DNA from: Paraburkholderia aspalathi
GTDB lineage: Bacteria > Pseudomonadota > Gammaproteobacteria > Burkholderiales > Burkholderiaceae
Assembly: GCF_900116445.1 (NCBI RefSeq)
Contig: NZ_FPBH01000034.1
Span: forward strand, 33,158-97,157
Direction: 5' to 3'
Length of the DNA stretch: 64,000 nucleotides
In this document: positions 52,631-61,458 of the stretch, one piece after another
Layout of the letters: every line of letters starts with the position of its first letter
Numbering within the stretch: position 1 is the stretch's first letter
Program-made: the position numbers and the translations under genes
Notes under the pieces: generated by a model
Seen by the model: only the letters and a program-made list of their open reading frames with translations
Databases searched by the model: none
What the model was told of the DNA's origin: nothing

Positions 52631-53713
52631 ATGAAAAAATCGACTCAACGCCGCCCGACCATGACCGACATCGCCAAGCTCACCGGCGTGTCGCAATCCA
52701 CTGTCTCGCTCGTGCTGAACAACGCGACCGGCGCGAAATTCTCCGAGACCACCCGCAACAAGGTGTTAAAGGCCGCGCACGACCTCGGCTACCGGCTGTC
52801 GCTGCGCGAACCGGTATCGGTTTCGGCTGATGAACGCAACCTGATCGTCTATCTGGCCGACGAGATTTCCACCAGTCCGCATCCGGTCGTCAACGTCGAC
52901 GGCGCGCGCGATGCGGCCTATGCGAGCGGCAAGATGCTCGCCGTCTACTCGACGCACGGCAACGCCGACATCGAAAAGCAGGTGCTCGACGCGACGCTGT
53001 CGAACCCGCACGTATTCGGCGTGATCTACGCGACCGTCTACACCCGCAAGGTCACCTTGCCGGCGGCGCTCTCGCAGGTGCCCACCGTGCTGCTGAACTG
53101 CTACACGAGCGAAGGCGGGTTGTCATCCGTGGTGCCGGCCGAGGTCGCAGGCGGCCATCTGGCGACTGACTATCTGCTGCAGTCGGGGCATCGGCGGATC
53201 GGCTATATCAACGGCGAACCGTGGCAGGACGCCTCGAAAGACCGCCTCAAGGGCTATCGCACGGCACTCGCCACCGCCGACCTGCCGTACGCGCCCGAAC
53301 TGGTGCGCGACGGCGACTGGAGCTCGGGAGTCGGCTTTGAAATGACGCTCTCCCTGATGCGCGAGGCGCATCCGCCAACCGCCATTTTCTGCGCCAACGA
53401 TCTGACCGCGCTGGGCGCGATCGAGGCCCTGAAGCAACTCGGCCTGCGCGTGCCCGAAGACGTTTCCGTGCTCGGCTACGACGACCAGGAAATTGCCCGC
53501 CACACGCATCCGCCGTTGTCGACCGTGGTGCTGCCGAACTACGAACTGGGACGCTGGGCCGTCGAAACCCTGCTGCAGGAAGAACACAACCGCGCAGCGG
53601 GCGCACCGGTGCGGCATCGCCTCGTCAAACTCGACGGACCGCTCGTCGAACGCGGCTCGATCAGGGTAATTACCGAGGCAGAAAAGCCAATAATTAATAT
53701 TATTAGTGATTGA
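52631..53713 (+). CDS. LacI-family transcriptional regulator of the sugar regulon
   Basis: 360 residues. The N-terminal DNA-binding region (PTMTDIAKLTGVSQSTVSLV near 9-28, then the hinge helix AAHDLGYRLS) is typical. The periplasmic-binding-protein-like effector domain spans about 65-340, with GYINGEPWQDASKDRLKGY and FCANDLTALGAIEAL. It lies between the divergent epimerase gene and the YtfQ-type importer genes. The end of the gene (encoding IINIISD) overlaps operator copy 3, so the coding sequence doubles as a regulatory site. The effector is presumably the imported sugar. Confidence 0.93.
   Translation: MKKSTQRRPTMTDIAKLTGVSQSTVSLVLNNATGAKFSETTRNKVLKAAHDLGYRLSLREPVSVSADERNLIVYLADEISTSPHPVVNVDGARDAAYASGKMLAVYSTHGNADIEKQVLDATLSNPHVFGVIYATVYTRKVTLPAALSQVPTVLLNCYTSEGGLSSVVPAEVAGGHLATDYLLQSGHRRIGYINGEPWQDASKDRLKGYRTALATADLPYAPELVRDGDWSSGVGFEMTLSLMREAHPPTAIFCANDLTALGAIEALKQLGLRVPEDVSVLGYDDQEIARHTHPPLSTVVLPNYELGRWAVETLLQEEHNRAAGAPVRHRLVKLDGPLVERGSIRVITEAEKPIINIISD
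53696..53707. promoter_or_regulatory. Candidate LacI-family operator, copy 3, overlapping the end of the regulator gene
   Basis: AATATTATTAGT, followed by GATTGACCG whose complement CGGTCAATC matches the flank of copy 1. It lies 120 bases before the binding-protein gene, in its promoter region. Confidence 0.65.
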
Positions 53714-53826
53714 CCGATAATAATTCCCGGTGGAATAATCGGCACGTCCGGTCAGGGTGAATCAGCTCGGCCGACAGGAGAAACACTAAAAAGCAAATAC
53801 ACCTCACCAGGTACTGGAGGAAGACA

Positions 53827-54852
53827 ATGGCGTCGCTCAACACGCAGTCGCGCAAGCACGCGCGCAGGCAGCAGATCCGTCCGATGGCAGGTTCGCTGCT
53901 GGCTCTGGCCATCGGTTTCGGCGTCGCCACGGCGACGGCGTACGCCGACGACGCGCTGCCGAAGTTGCCTACCAAGACTCCGCTGAAGGTCGGCTTCGCG
54001 CAGACCGAAAGCAACAATCCGTGGCGTCTCGCGGAAACCAAGAGCTTCAAGGACATCGCCGCGAAGTGCGGCTGGCAGTTGGTCATGACCGACGCCAATA
54101 GTTCGAACTCCAAGCAGGTCTCGGACATCCAGAACATGATCGCGCAGCACGTCGATCTGCTGGTGTTCCCGCCGCGCGAAGAAAAGCCGCTTGCGCCGGT
54201 CGTGCTGCAAGCCAAAAAGGCTGGCATTCCGGTGATCCTGGTGGACCGTGACGTCGATCAGTCGGTGGCCAAGGCGGGCCGCGACTACATCACCTTCATC
54301 GGCTCGGACTTCATCGATCAGGGCCATCGCGCAGCTGACTGGCTCGTCAAGGCGACAGGCGGCAAGGCGAAGATCATCGAACTCGAAGGCACCACGGGCG
54401 CGTCCGCTGCGAACGATCGCAAGAAGGGCTTCGACGAAATCATCGCGAAGAACCCGGGCATGACAATCATCGCCTCGCAAAGCGGCGACTTCGCACGCGA
54501 CAAGGGCCGTCAGGTGATGGAAACGCTGTTGCAGGCGCACCCTGAAGTGACCGCCGTCTACGCGCATAACGACGAAATGGCGCTCGGCGCGATCGCCGCG
54601 ATCAAGGCCGCCGGCAAGCAGCCTGGCAAGGACATCCAGATCGTCACGATCGACGGCACCAAGGGCGGCATGGACGCGATTGCCGCCGGCGAACTCGGCG
54701 CAAGCGTGCAGTCGAGCCCGTTCTTCGGCCCGCTCGCCTGCGACGTCGCCCAACGTTACGCGAAGGGCGAAAAGATCCCGACGTGGGTCAAGGTCTCGGA
54801 CCGCTTCTACGACAAGAGCAACGTGCAGCAGAGCATGCAGTACGGCTATTGA
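53827..54852 (+). CDS. Sugar ABC transporter substrate-binding protein (galactofuranose-binding YtfQ type)
   Basis: 341 residues; strong GGAGG site before the ATG. The signal peptide ends ATAYADD, so the mature protein is periplasmic. The sequence follows E. coli YtfQ closely in places: VGFAQTESNNPWRLAET, DWLVKATGGKAKIIELEGT, GASAANDRKKGFDEII and SQSGDFARDKGRQVME. YtfQ binds galactofuranose; some relatives take arabinose. With the aldose epimerase next door, a furanose or aldose is likely. It is the first gene of the importer operon. Confidence 0.92.
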   Translation: MASLNTQSRKHARRQQIRPMAGSLLALAIGFGVATATAYADDALPKLPTKTPLKVGFAQTESNNPWRLAETKSFKDIAAKCGWQLVMTDANSSNSKQVSDIQNMIAQHVDLLVFPPREEKPLAPVVLQAKKAGIPVILVDRDVDQSVAKAGRDYITFIGSDFIDQGHRAADWLVKATGGKAKIIELEGTTGASAANDRKKGFDEIIAKNPGMTIIASQSGDFARDKGRQVMETLLQAHPEVTAVYAHNDEMALGAIAAIKAAGKQPGKDIQIVTIDGTKGGMDAIAAGELGASVQSSPFFGPLACDVAQRYAKGEKIPTWVKVSDRFYDKSNVQQSMQYGY

Positions 54853-55186
54853 TCGACAGCCGCGGTCGTACACGCGGTTGTGTAGCTTGAGGGCAGCGCT
54901 TTAGCGGAGTGTCCAGGCGCTCCGTACCTCGGAGAAAGCTTCTTCGAGGGCTGTGCCCGCAGGACGTCCTCGCCCCGAATCAATCTCCTCGGGGGGCGGG
55001 TGACGGGAAGGGTTCGGAGCGACGCGTTCGTGGCAGCACGGACCGTCGCTTCGCTTTTATGCGGCGTAACATGGTTCGACGACACCGCCTGCATGGAGCC
55101 CGAACGAACGGCCACGGCGGCTCGCACTGCCGCGCGTATGCAATGCATGCAGCACGTGAAGCAGCACACGCATCAGGAGGACACCC
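54853..55186. other. 334-base gap inside the importer operon, with hairpin
   Basis: No gene. GCCCCGA at 54972-54978 can pair with TCGGGG from 54989, giving a GC-rich stem without a clear T-run. Such gaps after a binding-protein gene often reduce expression of the downstream membrane genes relative to the binding protein (known pattern; inference here). Confidence 0.5.
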
Positions 55187-56812
55187 GTGACGGAATCCGG
55201 CACGCAGACACCGCACTCCCCCCTTACCCGTTCGCCGCTGCTGGAGATGCAGGACATCGGCATCAGCTTCGGCGGCGTCCCCGCGTTGCGCAGCGCCAAT
55301 CTGAGCGTGGCAGCCGGCGAAGTGCACGCGCTGATCGGCCAGAACGGCGCCGGCAAATCGACCATGATCAAGATCCTGACCGGCGCCTATCGGCGCGGCT
55401 CGGGCAGCGTGCGCTTCGAAGGCCGGGAAGTCGATTTCCGCACCCCGAAGCAGGCGCGTGAAGCCGGCATCAGCACGATCTATCAGGAGATCAACCTCGT
55501 GCCGTTCCGCTCCGTGGCGGAGAACATTTTCCTCGGCCGCGAGCCACGCCGCTTCGGCCTGATCGACTGGCGCGCGGTGCAGCAACGCGCCGCCGCCCTG
55601 CTCGATTCGTTCGGCTTGCAGATCGACGTGAAGAAACCCGTCGGCCGCTATTCGACCGCGATCCAGCAGATGGTGGCGCTGGCGCGCGCCGTCTCGTCAG
55701 ACGCGAAGATGGTCATCATGGACGAGTCGACCTCGTCGCTCGATGAACGCGAAGTGGAATTGCTCTTCACCGTGGTGCGCAAACTGCGCGACGACGGCCG
55801 CGCGGTGATCTTCGTCTCGCACCGGCTCGACGAACTCTATGCACTATGCGACCGCGTCACCGTGATGCGCGACGGCCAGACAGTCGCGCAAAGCACGATG
55901 GCGGAGATGGACAAGCTGCAACTCGTCACGACGATGCTCGGCCGCACGCTCGCCGCCGTCGTGCACGAAGACGCCGCTGCGCGTGAAGCGAACCTCGCGC
56001 GGCGCGGCAAGCAGGCGATCGCTGCGACGCAGCTGAGCGCGCATCCGAAAGTGAGCGACGTATCGCTTGAAGTGCACGCGGGCGAAGCAGTAGGTCTCGC
56101 GGGCCTGCTCGGCTCGGGCCGCACCGAAACCATGCGCCTGATGTTCGGCGCCGATCCGCTCGAACACGGTTCATTGTCGATCGGCGGAGAAACGGTGGCG
56201 CTGAAGTCGCCGCAGGACGCGATTGCGCGTGGCTTGGCCTACCTTACCGAAGACCGCAAAGCCGAAGGCATCGTCCCCGAACTCTCGGTGCGCGACAACC
56301 TCACGCTCGTCTGCTTGCGCACGCTGGCGAAGAATGGCGTGGTGGATGTGAAGAAACAGCAGGTGATCGTCGACCGTTTCATTGCGTCGCTCGGCATCAA
56401 GCTGCGCTCGGCCGATCAGCCGATTCGCGAACTCTCGGGCGGCAATCAACAGAAGGTCCTGCTCGCGCGTTGGCTCGCTGCCGAACCTTCGCTGCTGCTG
56501 CTCGACGAACCGACGCGCGGCATCGATGTCGGCGCGAAAGCCGACGTGGCGAAGATCGTGCGTGAACTGCGCGACGCCGGCCTCGCCGTGCTGCTGTCCG
56601 CATCCGAACTCGAAGAACTGACGGCGGTGGCCGACCGCGCGGTGGTGATCCGCGACGGCCGCACCGTCGCCGAACTGAACGGCGCCGACATGAGCGAGAC
56701 CGCCATCATGGACGCCATCGCCTACGGCGGCGAAGGCCAATCGCAACTGGTCGAAGCCGCCCAGACCGCACATATCGAAGACGCGTTGGAGGGCGACCGT
56801 CATGGCGCTTAA
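55187..56812 (+). CDS. Sugar ABC transporter ATP-binding protein (YtfR type)
   Basis: 541 residues from GTG 55187, with AGGAGG six bases upstream. Two ABC domains are fused as in RbsA/YtfR. The first has Walker A GQNGAGKST near 53 and Walker B VIMDESTSSLD. The second has a degenerate P-loop (GLLGSGRTETMRL), signature LSGGNQQKV near 422 and Walker B LLLDEPTRGID. It powers uptake through the two permeases encoded downstream. Its last 11 bases overlap the first permease gene, showing tight coupling. Confidence 0.94.
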   Translation: MTESGTQTPHSPLTRSPLLEMQDIGISFGGVPALRSANLSVAAGEVHALIGQNGAGKSTMIKILTGAYRRGSGSVRFEGREVDFRTPKQAREAGISTIYQEINLVPFRSVAENIFLGREPRRFGLIDWRAVQQRAAALLDSFGLQIDVKKPVGRYSTAIQQMVALARAVSSDAKMVIMDESTSSLDEREVELLFTVVRKLRDDGRAVIFVSHRLDELYALCDRVTVMRDGQTVAQSTMAEMDKLQLVTTMLGRTLAAVVHEDAAAREANLARRGKQAIAATQLSAHPKVSDVSLEVHAGEAVGLAGLLGSGRTETMRLMFGADPLEHGSLSIGGETVALKSPQDAIARGLAYLTEDRKAEGIVPELSVRDNLTLVCLRTLAKNGVVDVKKQQVIVDRFIASLGIKLRSADQPIRELSGGNQQKVLLARWLAAEPSLLLLDEPTRGIDVGAKADVAKIVRELRDAGLAVLLSASELEELTAVADRAVVIRDGRTVAELNGADMSETAIMDAIAYGGEGQSQLVEAAQTAHIEDALEGDRHGA

Positions 56813-57830
56813 GTTGCACACCGAGTCGTTACACACCCAAGCCACGCCGCCTATGCCGGACGCTGCCACATCACGCGCCACGGCCGCATCGACGGTGAAG
56901 AAATGGCGGCACCTGGCCATGCAACGCGAAGTAATCGTGTTGCTCGCGATGGTGCTCTTCAACCTGATCTTCACCCCGCACTTCTGGTCGCTGCAAACCT
57001 TCAACGTCAACATGACACAGGTGGTGACGATCGTGATCGTCGGCATCGGCATGACGCTGGTGGTGGCGACGGGCGGCATCGATCTGTCGGTGGGCGCATC
57101 GATGGCGATCTCGGGGGCGCTCGCGCCGATGCTGTTCCTGAATATTCCAGGACCAGGCGGCATTGCGCTCGCGTTCGTGCTGCCGGTGCTGGCCGCCGCC
57201 GCGTGCGGTGTCTTCAACGGCTTGCTGGTGACGAGGCTATCCGTCCAGCCGATTGTCGCGACGCTGGTGCTGTTCATCGCCGGGCGCGGCATCGCCCAGG
57301 TCGTCACCGACGGCAGCCTGCAAGCATTCAACACGCCCGCGTTCCAGTGGATCGCCTTGGGCAAGGTCGCCGGCGTGCCGTTCCAGGTGCTGCTGATGCT
57401 CGCGCTGGTCGTACTGTTCGCGTGGATCGTGCGCAAAACCCTGTTCGGCCAGTATCTGCTGATCACTGGCGGCAACGAAAAGGCCGCCTATCTGTGCGGC
57501 GTGCCGACGGCCACCGTCAAGCTGATCGCTTACACGTTGTGCGCCGCGCTCGCAGGCTTAGCGGGGCTGATCTCGATCTCGGTGAACTCGTCCTCGGATG
57601 CGAACGTAGTGGGACTCGGCGTGGAACTCGATGCGATCGCCGCGGTGGCGGTTGGCGGCACGGCGTTGACGGGCGGCAAGGCCTATATCGGCGGCACGCT
57701 GATCGGCGCGCTGATCATCCAGTTGCTGCGCTATACGCTGCTCGCGCACGGCATTCCCGACGCGGCGGCCCTGGTCGTGAAGGCCGGCATCATCGTCGCG
57801 GCGGTTTATGTGCAGCGGCGCTCGCGCTAA
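56802..57830 (+). CDS. Sugar ABC transporter permease (YtfT type)
   Basis: 342 residues; the ATG lies within the end of the ATPase gene, with GGAGGG eight bases before it. About eight to ten membrane helices are present, with the family signature GIGMTLVVATGGIDLSVG near 82 and the EAA-like cytoplasmic loop GGNEKAAYLCGVPTATVK near 222. It forms one half of the membrane channel together with YjfF. Partner gene order is ytfQ, ytfR, ytfT, yjfF as in E. coli. Confidence 0.92.
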   Translation: MALKLHTESLHTQATPPMPDAATSRATAASTVKKWRHLAMQREVIVLLAMVLFNLIFTPHFWSLQTFNVNMTQVVTIVIVGIGMTLVVATGGIDLSVGASMAISGALAPMLFLNIPGPGGIALAFVLPVLAAAACGVFNGLLVTRLSVQPIVATLVLFIAGRGIAQVVTDGSLQAFNTPAFQWIALGKVAGVPFQVLLMLALVVLFAWIVRKTLFGQYLLITGGNEKAAYLCGVPTATVKLIAYTLCAALAGLAGLISISVNSSSDANVVGLGVELDAIAAVAVGGTALTGGKAYIGGTLIGALIIQLLRYTLLAHGIPDAAALVVKAGIIVAAVYVQRRSR

Positions 57831-57859
57831 CGCCTCCAGGACACTTCGGACTCGATGTG

Positions 57860-58819
57860 ATGAAAAAGAACCTTCCCATCCTGCTTGCTCTGGTCGCGCT
57901 CATCGTGCTCGGACTCGTGCGCTATGACCACTTCGGCTCGGCCTACAACATCACCTCGTTCTGGCGCTACAACTCGATGTTCGCGCTGATCTCGATCGGC
58001 ATGGCCTTCGTGATCATCACGGGCGGCATTGATCTGTCGGTCGGCACGGTGGCAGCTCTTGCGAGCGTCGTCGCTGCGTTGACCAGCGTGTACGGCGGCT
58101 GGGTCGCGGTCGTTGCCGGTTGCGCGGCCGGCATGGCCGTCGGCGTGCTCAACGGCCTGATCATCACGCGGCTGAAAATCCTGCCCTTCATCGTGACGCT
58201 CGCGACCAGCCTCGGCGCGCACGGCGTCGCACTGCTGCTCGGCAAGAACGATGCGGTGTCGATCGCCGCCGACTCGAACTTCGGCAACTTCGGTCAAGGC
58301 GATCTGTTCGGCCTGCCGATCCCGGGGATCGTCGCGGCGGTCGCCGCAATCGCCGGCTGGCTCGCGCTGCGCAGCACGCGCTTCGGGCGGCATTCGCTGG
58401 CCATCGGCGGCAGCGAGGAAGCGGCGCGGCTGATGGGCCTGAACGTCGACCGCACGCTGGTGATGGCTTATGCCGTAAGCGGCCTGCTCGCCGGCATGGC
58501 GGGCGTGATCCTCGCCGCGCAGTTCGGCGCCGGTCAGCCGAACGAAGGCGTCGGCTGGGAGCTGTTCGCGATCTCGGCGGTGGTGCTCGGCGGCACCTTG
58601 CTCACCGGCGGCGAAGGCTCGATTGCGATGACGATCGCCGGCGTGCTGTTGCTCGGCTTGGTGTTCAATCTGCTGAACTTCGAAAACGGTCTGGGGTTTA
58701 TCAGCCTGTCGGCGTACTGGCAATCGGTGATTCGCGGGGTGTTCCTGCTGCTGGTGATCGTGCTGCAAGCGAGAGTGCTGAAGCAGCGCGGCAAGAAGCG
58801 CGTGGCGGCTCCGGTGTAA
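57860..58819 (+). CDS. Sugar ABC transporter permease (YjfF type)
   Basis: 319 residues from ATG 57860 (a GTG sits one codon earlier). This is the second permease of the importer, with about eight helices, the signature GMAFVIITGGIDLSVG near 48 and the loop GGSEEAARLMGLNVDRTL near 188. It pairs with the YtfT-type protein as a heterodimer. The frame is open far upstream because it overlaps the previous gene in a GC-rich frame; that part is not translated. A hairpin lies just beyond the stop codon. Confidence 0.92.
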   Translation: MKKNLPILLALVALIVLGLVRYDHFGSAYNITSFWRYNSMFALISIGMAFVIITGGIDLSVGTVAALASVVAALTSVYGGWVAVVAGCAAGMAVGVLNGLIITRLKILPFIVTLATSLGAHGVALLLGKNDAVSIAADSNFGNFGQGDLFGLPIPGIVAAVAAIAGWLALRSTRFGRHSLAIGGSEEAARLMGLNVDRTLVMAYAVSGLLAGMAGVILAAQFGAGQPNEGVGWELFAISAVVLGGTLLTGGEGSIAMTIAGVLLLGLVFNLLNFENGLGFISLSAYWQSVIRGVFLLLVIVLQARVLKQRGKKRVAAPV

Positions 58820-59406
58820 TCAAAACGGGAAACGCTGGAATCTTTATTTCATAAGGGATTCCAGCTCCTCGCCCGAGCGACAATCAACCTTTGTGTACCA
58901 ACCCAGCAAGACCAGGCAGCGCGAACAGAAGTGCGCGCGCTCGCCCCGCGCGTCTCGCCATTACGGCCCAATTTCCTCACCTTTCGTACCGACCTCCCGC
59001 CCATTTGCCAGTTTTATTAGCAGGGTCAATGCTGCGGTGCACGGCGGGTTTCGGTATCATCCTGAAAATGTTGCCCGCGCGGGGCGCCTATCCGGCGCAT
59101 GCCGGACAGCCGATGGCAGCCGCCCTGCGCGGTGTTCGCCCATCGCCGTACCCTTGCTGAAGCGCGGCTGCAACCACGCCAACGTACTTCGCGGCGCCGA
59201 TCGTCACAACCATCGGCGCCGACGCTTCCGGGTCCGGTAACCCGCTTTACCACGCTCAACCGCCGCGCCAGAGCCCTCGGGCAGCGGGCGCGGTAAAATA
59301 GCGGATTGCGCGTGATTCCCGATCTCGGGTTAGCGCAGCATCGCCCTTGCCGTGCCGGCCGGCTAAAACGACTGGCCGCCTTTGTTTTCGCACTATCCAA
59401 GAAGCC
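58820..59406. other. 587-base region between yjfF-type gene and fpr-type gene
   Basis: It holds a perfect nine-base-pair hairpin (GCTGGAATC at 58834-58842, GATTCCAGC at 58857-58865) just after the operon end, probably a transcript-end structure without T-run, and the palindrome TCCGGC-GCAT-GCCGGA at 59091-59106. No convincing gene was found. Confidence 0.5.
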
Positions 59407-60177
59407 ATGAGCAACCTGAATTCACAAACAGTCCTGAGCGTCCATCACTGGACCGATACGCTTTTCAGCTTCACCTGCACGCGCGATCCGTCGTTCCGTT
59501 TCGAAAACGGCCAGTTCACGATGGTGGGCCTCGAAGTCGACGGCAAGCCGCTGATCCGCGCCTATAGCCTTGCGAGTGCGAACTATGAAGAGCACCTCGA
59601 ATTCCTGAGCATCAAGGTGCAGGACGGCCCGCTCACGTCGCGTTTGCAGCATTTGAAGGTCGGCGACGAAGTCCTGATCGGCAAGAAGCCGGTCGGCACG
59701 CTGATGGCCGACAACCTGCTGCCGGGCAAGACGCTGTGGCTGCTGTCCACCGGCACGGGTCTCGCGCCGTTCATGTCGATCATTAAAGATCCGGACATTT
59801 ACGAGCGTTACGAGCGCGTGGTCCTGACGCACACCTGCCGTTTCGTCGACGAGCTCGCGTACAAGGAATACATCACGGATCACCTGCCGGCGCACGAGCA
59901 CCTTGGCGAACTGGTGCAGGAAAAGCTGCTGTACTACCCGACGGTGACGCGCGAAGCGTTCCAGAACCGCGGCCGTATCACCGAACTGATCGAAACCGAA
60001 AAGCTGTTCGCCGACCTCGGCGTGCCGGGCTTCTCGCTCGAAGACGACCGCGTGATGCTGTGCGGCAGCCCGCACATGCTGCGCGACACGCGCAAGCTGC
60101 TCGACGACCTCGGCTTCGAGGAAGGCAGCAACAATGCGCCGGGTCACTACGTGGTCGAAAAGGCGTTCGTCGGCTAA
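59407..60177 (+). CDS. fpr: Ferredoxin/flavodoxin-NADP+ reductase
   Basis: 256 residues, the usual length of bacterial Fpr. FAD-binding RAYSLASANYEEHLEF near 51 and NADP-binding STGTGLAPFMSI near 116 are typical, and the end VVEKAFVG is the short C-terminus of subclass I bacterial enzymes with Ala/Phe near the flavin. It passes electrons between NADPH and ferredoxin or flavodoxin, and could supply the Fe-S proteins and oxygenases in this window. It is a single gene ended by a strong terminator. Confidence 0.94.
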   Translation: MSNLNSQTVLSVHHWTDTLFSFTCTRDPSFRFENGQFTMVGLEVDGKPLIRAYSLASANYEEHLEFLSIKVQDGPLTSRLQHLKVGDEVLIGKKPVGTLMADNLLPGKTLWLLSTGTGLAPFMSIIKDPDIYERYERVVLTHTCRFVDELAYKEYITDHLPAHEHLGELVQEKLLYYPTVTREAFQNRGRITELIETEKLFADLGVPGFSLEDDRVMLCGSPHMLRDTRKLLDDLGFEEGSNNAPGHYVVEKAFVG

Positions 60178-60611
60178 GCAGACACGCAAATTGAGCGGCG
60201 CGCGCCGCGCAATCAACAGAAAGGAGCCTTCGGGCTCCTTTTTTTGTTGCGCAGTTACAATTGCCGCCGTTGCCCTGACATTTGATGTCAGCATTCTTCC
60301 TACAATACCCAGCGGCCGAGGACATCAACCATTGCGTCAAATGTAGGCGCTAACCCTTGGTGCACCTGCATTTTTTTCTTTTTTTGAGATATCATCGCGG
60401 CGCACGATTAGTCGGATTAATATGACGCCATCGTACGGTCGACTTGTTACTGAATGTAAATTTCGTTACGTCGCACCGTAGCAATTTGTCCATCTCGCAC
60501 AACGCGTAACGGACGTCACTGGAGGCCAGAGACTCGCATGCGTTCTTTCGTCTTCGCGCCGCCGATGCGCACCCGCTTCGCCGTTTGCACTGCTTCCTGA
60601 GAGGGAAAGTC
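60178..60611. other. 434-base region between fpr-type gene and the two-component pair
   Basis: It contains the fpr terminator and then about 360 bases of leader for the kinase/regulator operon, with AT-rich tracts at 60370-60400. No gene is visible. Confidence 0.5.
60221..60246 (+). terminator. Intrinsic terminator of the fpr-type gene
   Basis: GGAGCC at 60223-60228, loop TTCG, GGCTCC at 60233-60238, then seven T. Confidence 0.93.
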
Positions 60612-61448
60612 ATGGATACGTCGACCGTCGTCCCGTTTAGCGCCCACATTTCGCCTTCACTTGCACACGCCGCGCCGCCCTCCGCGGCTGAGCACGAACT
60701 CGCGCAACTGCGCGCCCGCGTGCGCCAGCTGTCGGCCGAGCTCGTTCAGGCGCAGGAAGCTGCCTGCCGCCATGTGGCGCGCGAGCTGCACGACGGCGTC
60801 GGCGCCGAGTTGACCGCGACGCGTTTCGCCCTTGCCGGCGTCGAAACCTGGCTGCCGGCCGATGCGCCGCCGCAGTGCGCGGCCGCGCTCGCCGTTGCGA
60901 ATCGCTCGCTCGACGCCGTGTGCGCCGCCAGCCGCCAGGCCGTCGCGGAATTGCATGCGCCGTCGCTCGAAGCGGGCATTGTCGGCGCGCTGGCGCAATG
61001 GACCGGCGACTTCGCCGCGCGCACGAACCTGCGTACGAGCTTCGTCTGTGCCGCCGATGTGCGGCTCACGCGCCTGCCCACCGACGCCGCGCTGGCCGTG
61101 TTCCGGGTCGCCCAGGAAGCACTCAACAATATTGCCAAGCACGCGCGCGCCGAATCCGCCGACGTGCGGATCGAAGCCGGCCGCCGCCACCTGAGCTTGA
61201 TCATCACCGACGACGGCATCGGCTTGACGCGCACCGCCCGCAGCCGTCGCGGCCATTTCGGGCTGAGCGGCATGCAGGCGCGCTGCGCCGCCTTCGACGG
61301 CACGCTGCGGATCAGCGCCCGGCGCATCGGCTCAGGCCGCGGCGACAGCGGCACCGCGGCGCGCGGCACGCTCGTGCAGGCCCGCTTTGCGTGGGATGCG
61401 ATGCTGGCGAGCGCTCCAGGCGCCGAGCGTCGCGCGCTGCAATCGTGA
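60612..61448 (+). CDS. Soluble NarL-type histidine kinase (HisKA_3)
   Basis: 278 residues from ATG 60612, preceded by GAGGGAA. No membrane helix or known input domain is present; a short coiled coil leads to the dimerisation helix with the phosphoacceptor His60 in RELHDGVGAE. The HATPase domain has the N box EALNNIAKHARA and the G box DDGIGL. The partner is the response regulator encoded directly downstream. With no sensor of its own, it may answer to a cytoplasmic signal or another protein. Confidence 0.92.
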   Translation: MDTSTVVPFSAHISPSLAHAAPPSAAEHELAQLRARVRQLSAELVQAQEAACRHVARELHDGVGAELTATRFALAGVETWLPADAPPQCAAALAVANRSLDAVCAASRQAVAELHAPSLEAGIVGALAQWTGDFAARTNLRTSFVCAADVRLTRLPTDAALAVFRVAQEALNNIAKHARAESADVRIEAGRRHLSLIITDDGIGLTRTARSRRGHFGLSGMQARCAAFDGTLRISARRIGSGRGDSGTAARGTLVQARFAWDAMLASAPGAERRALQS

Positions 61449-61458
61449 GCACGCCATC

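Noticed and set aside
56903..57859. Open frame of more than 300 codons in phase with the second permease, suggesting a 638-residue fusion protein
   Set aside because: It overlaps the YtfT-type gene in another frame, is Arg/Ala/Gly-rich without membrane helices, and the true permease starts at ATG 57860 with the expected family N-terminus.
58893..59240. Plus-strand frames of 89 and 115 codons before the fpr-type gene
   Set aside because: They overlap each other, lack ribosome sites and show Arg/Pro/Ala-rich shadow composition.
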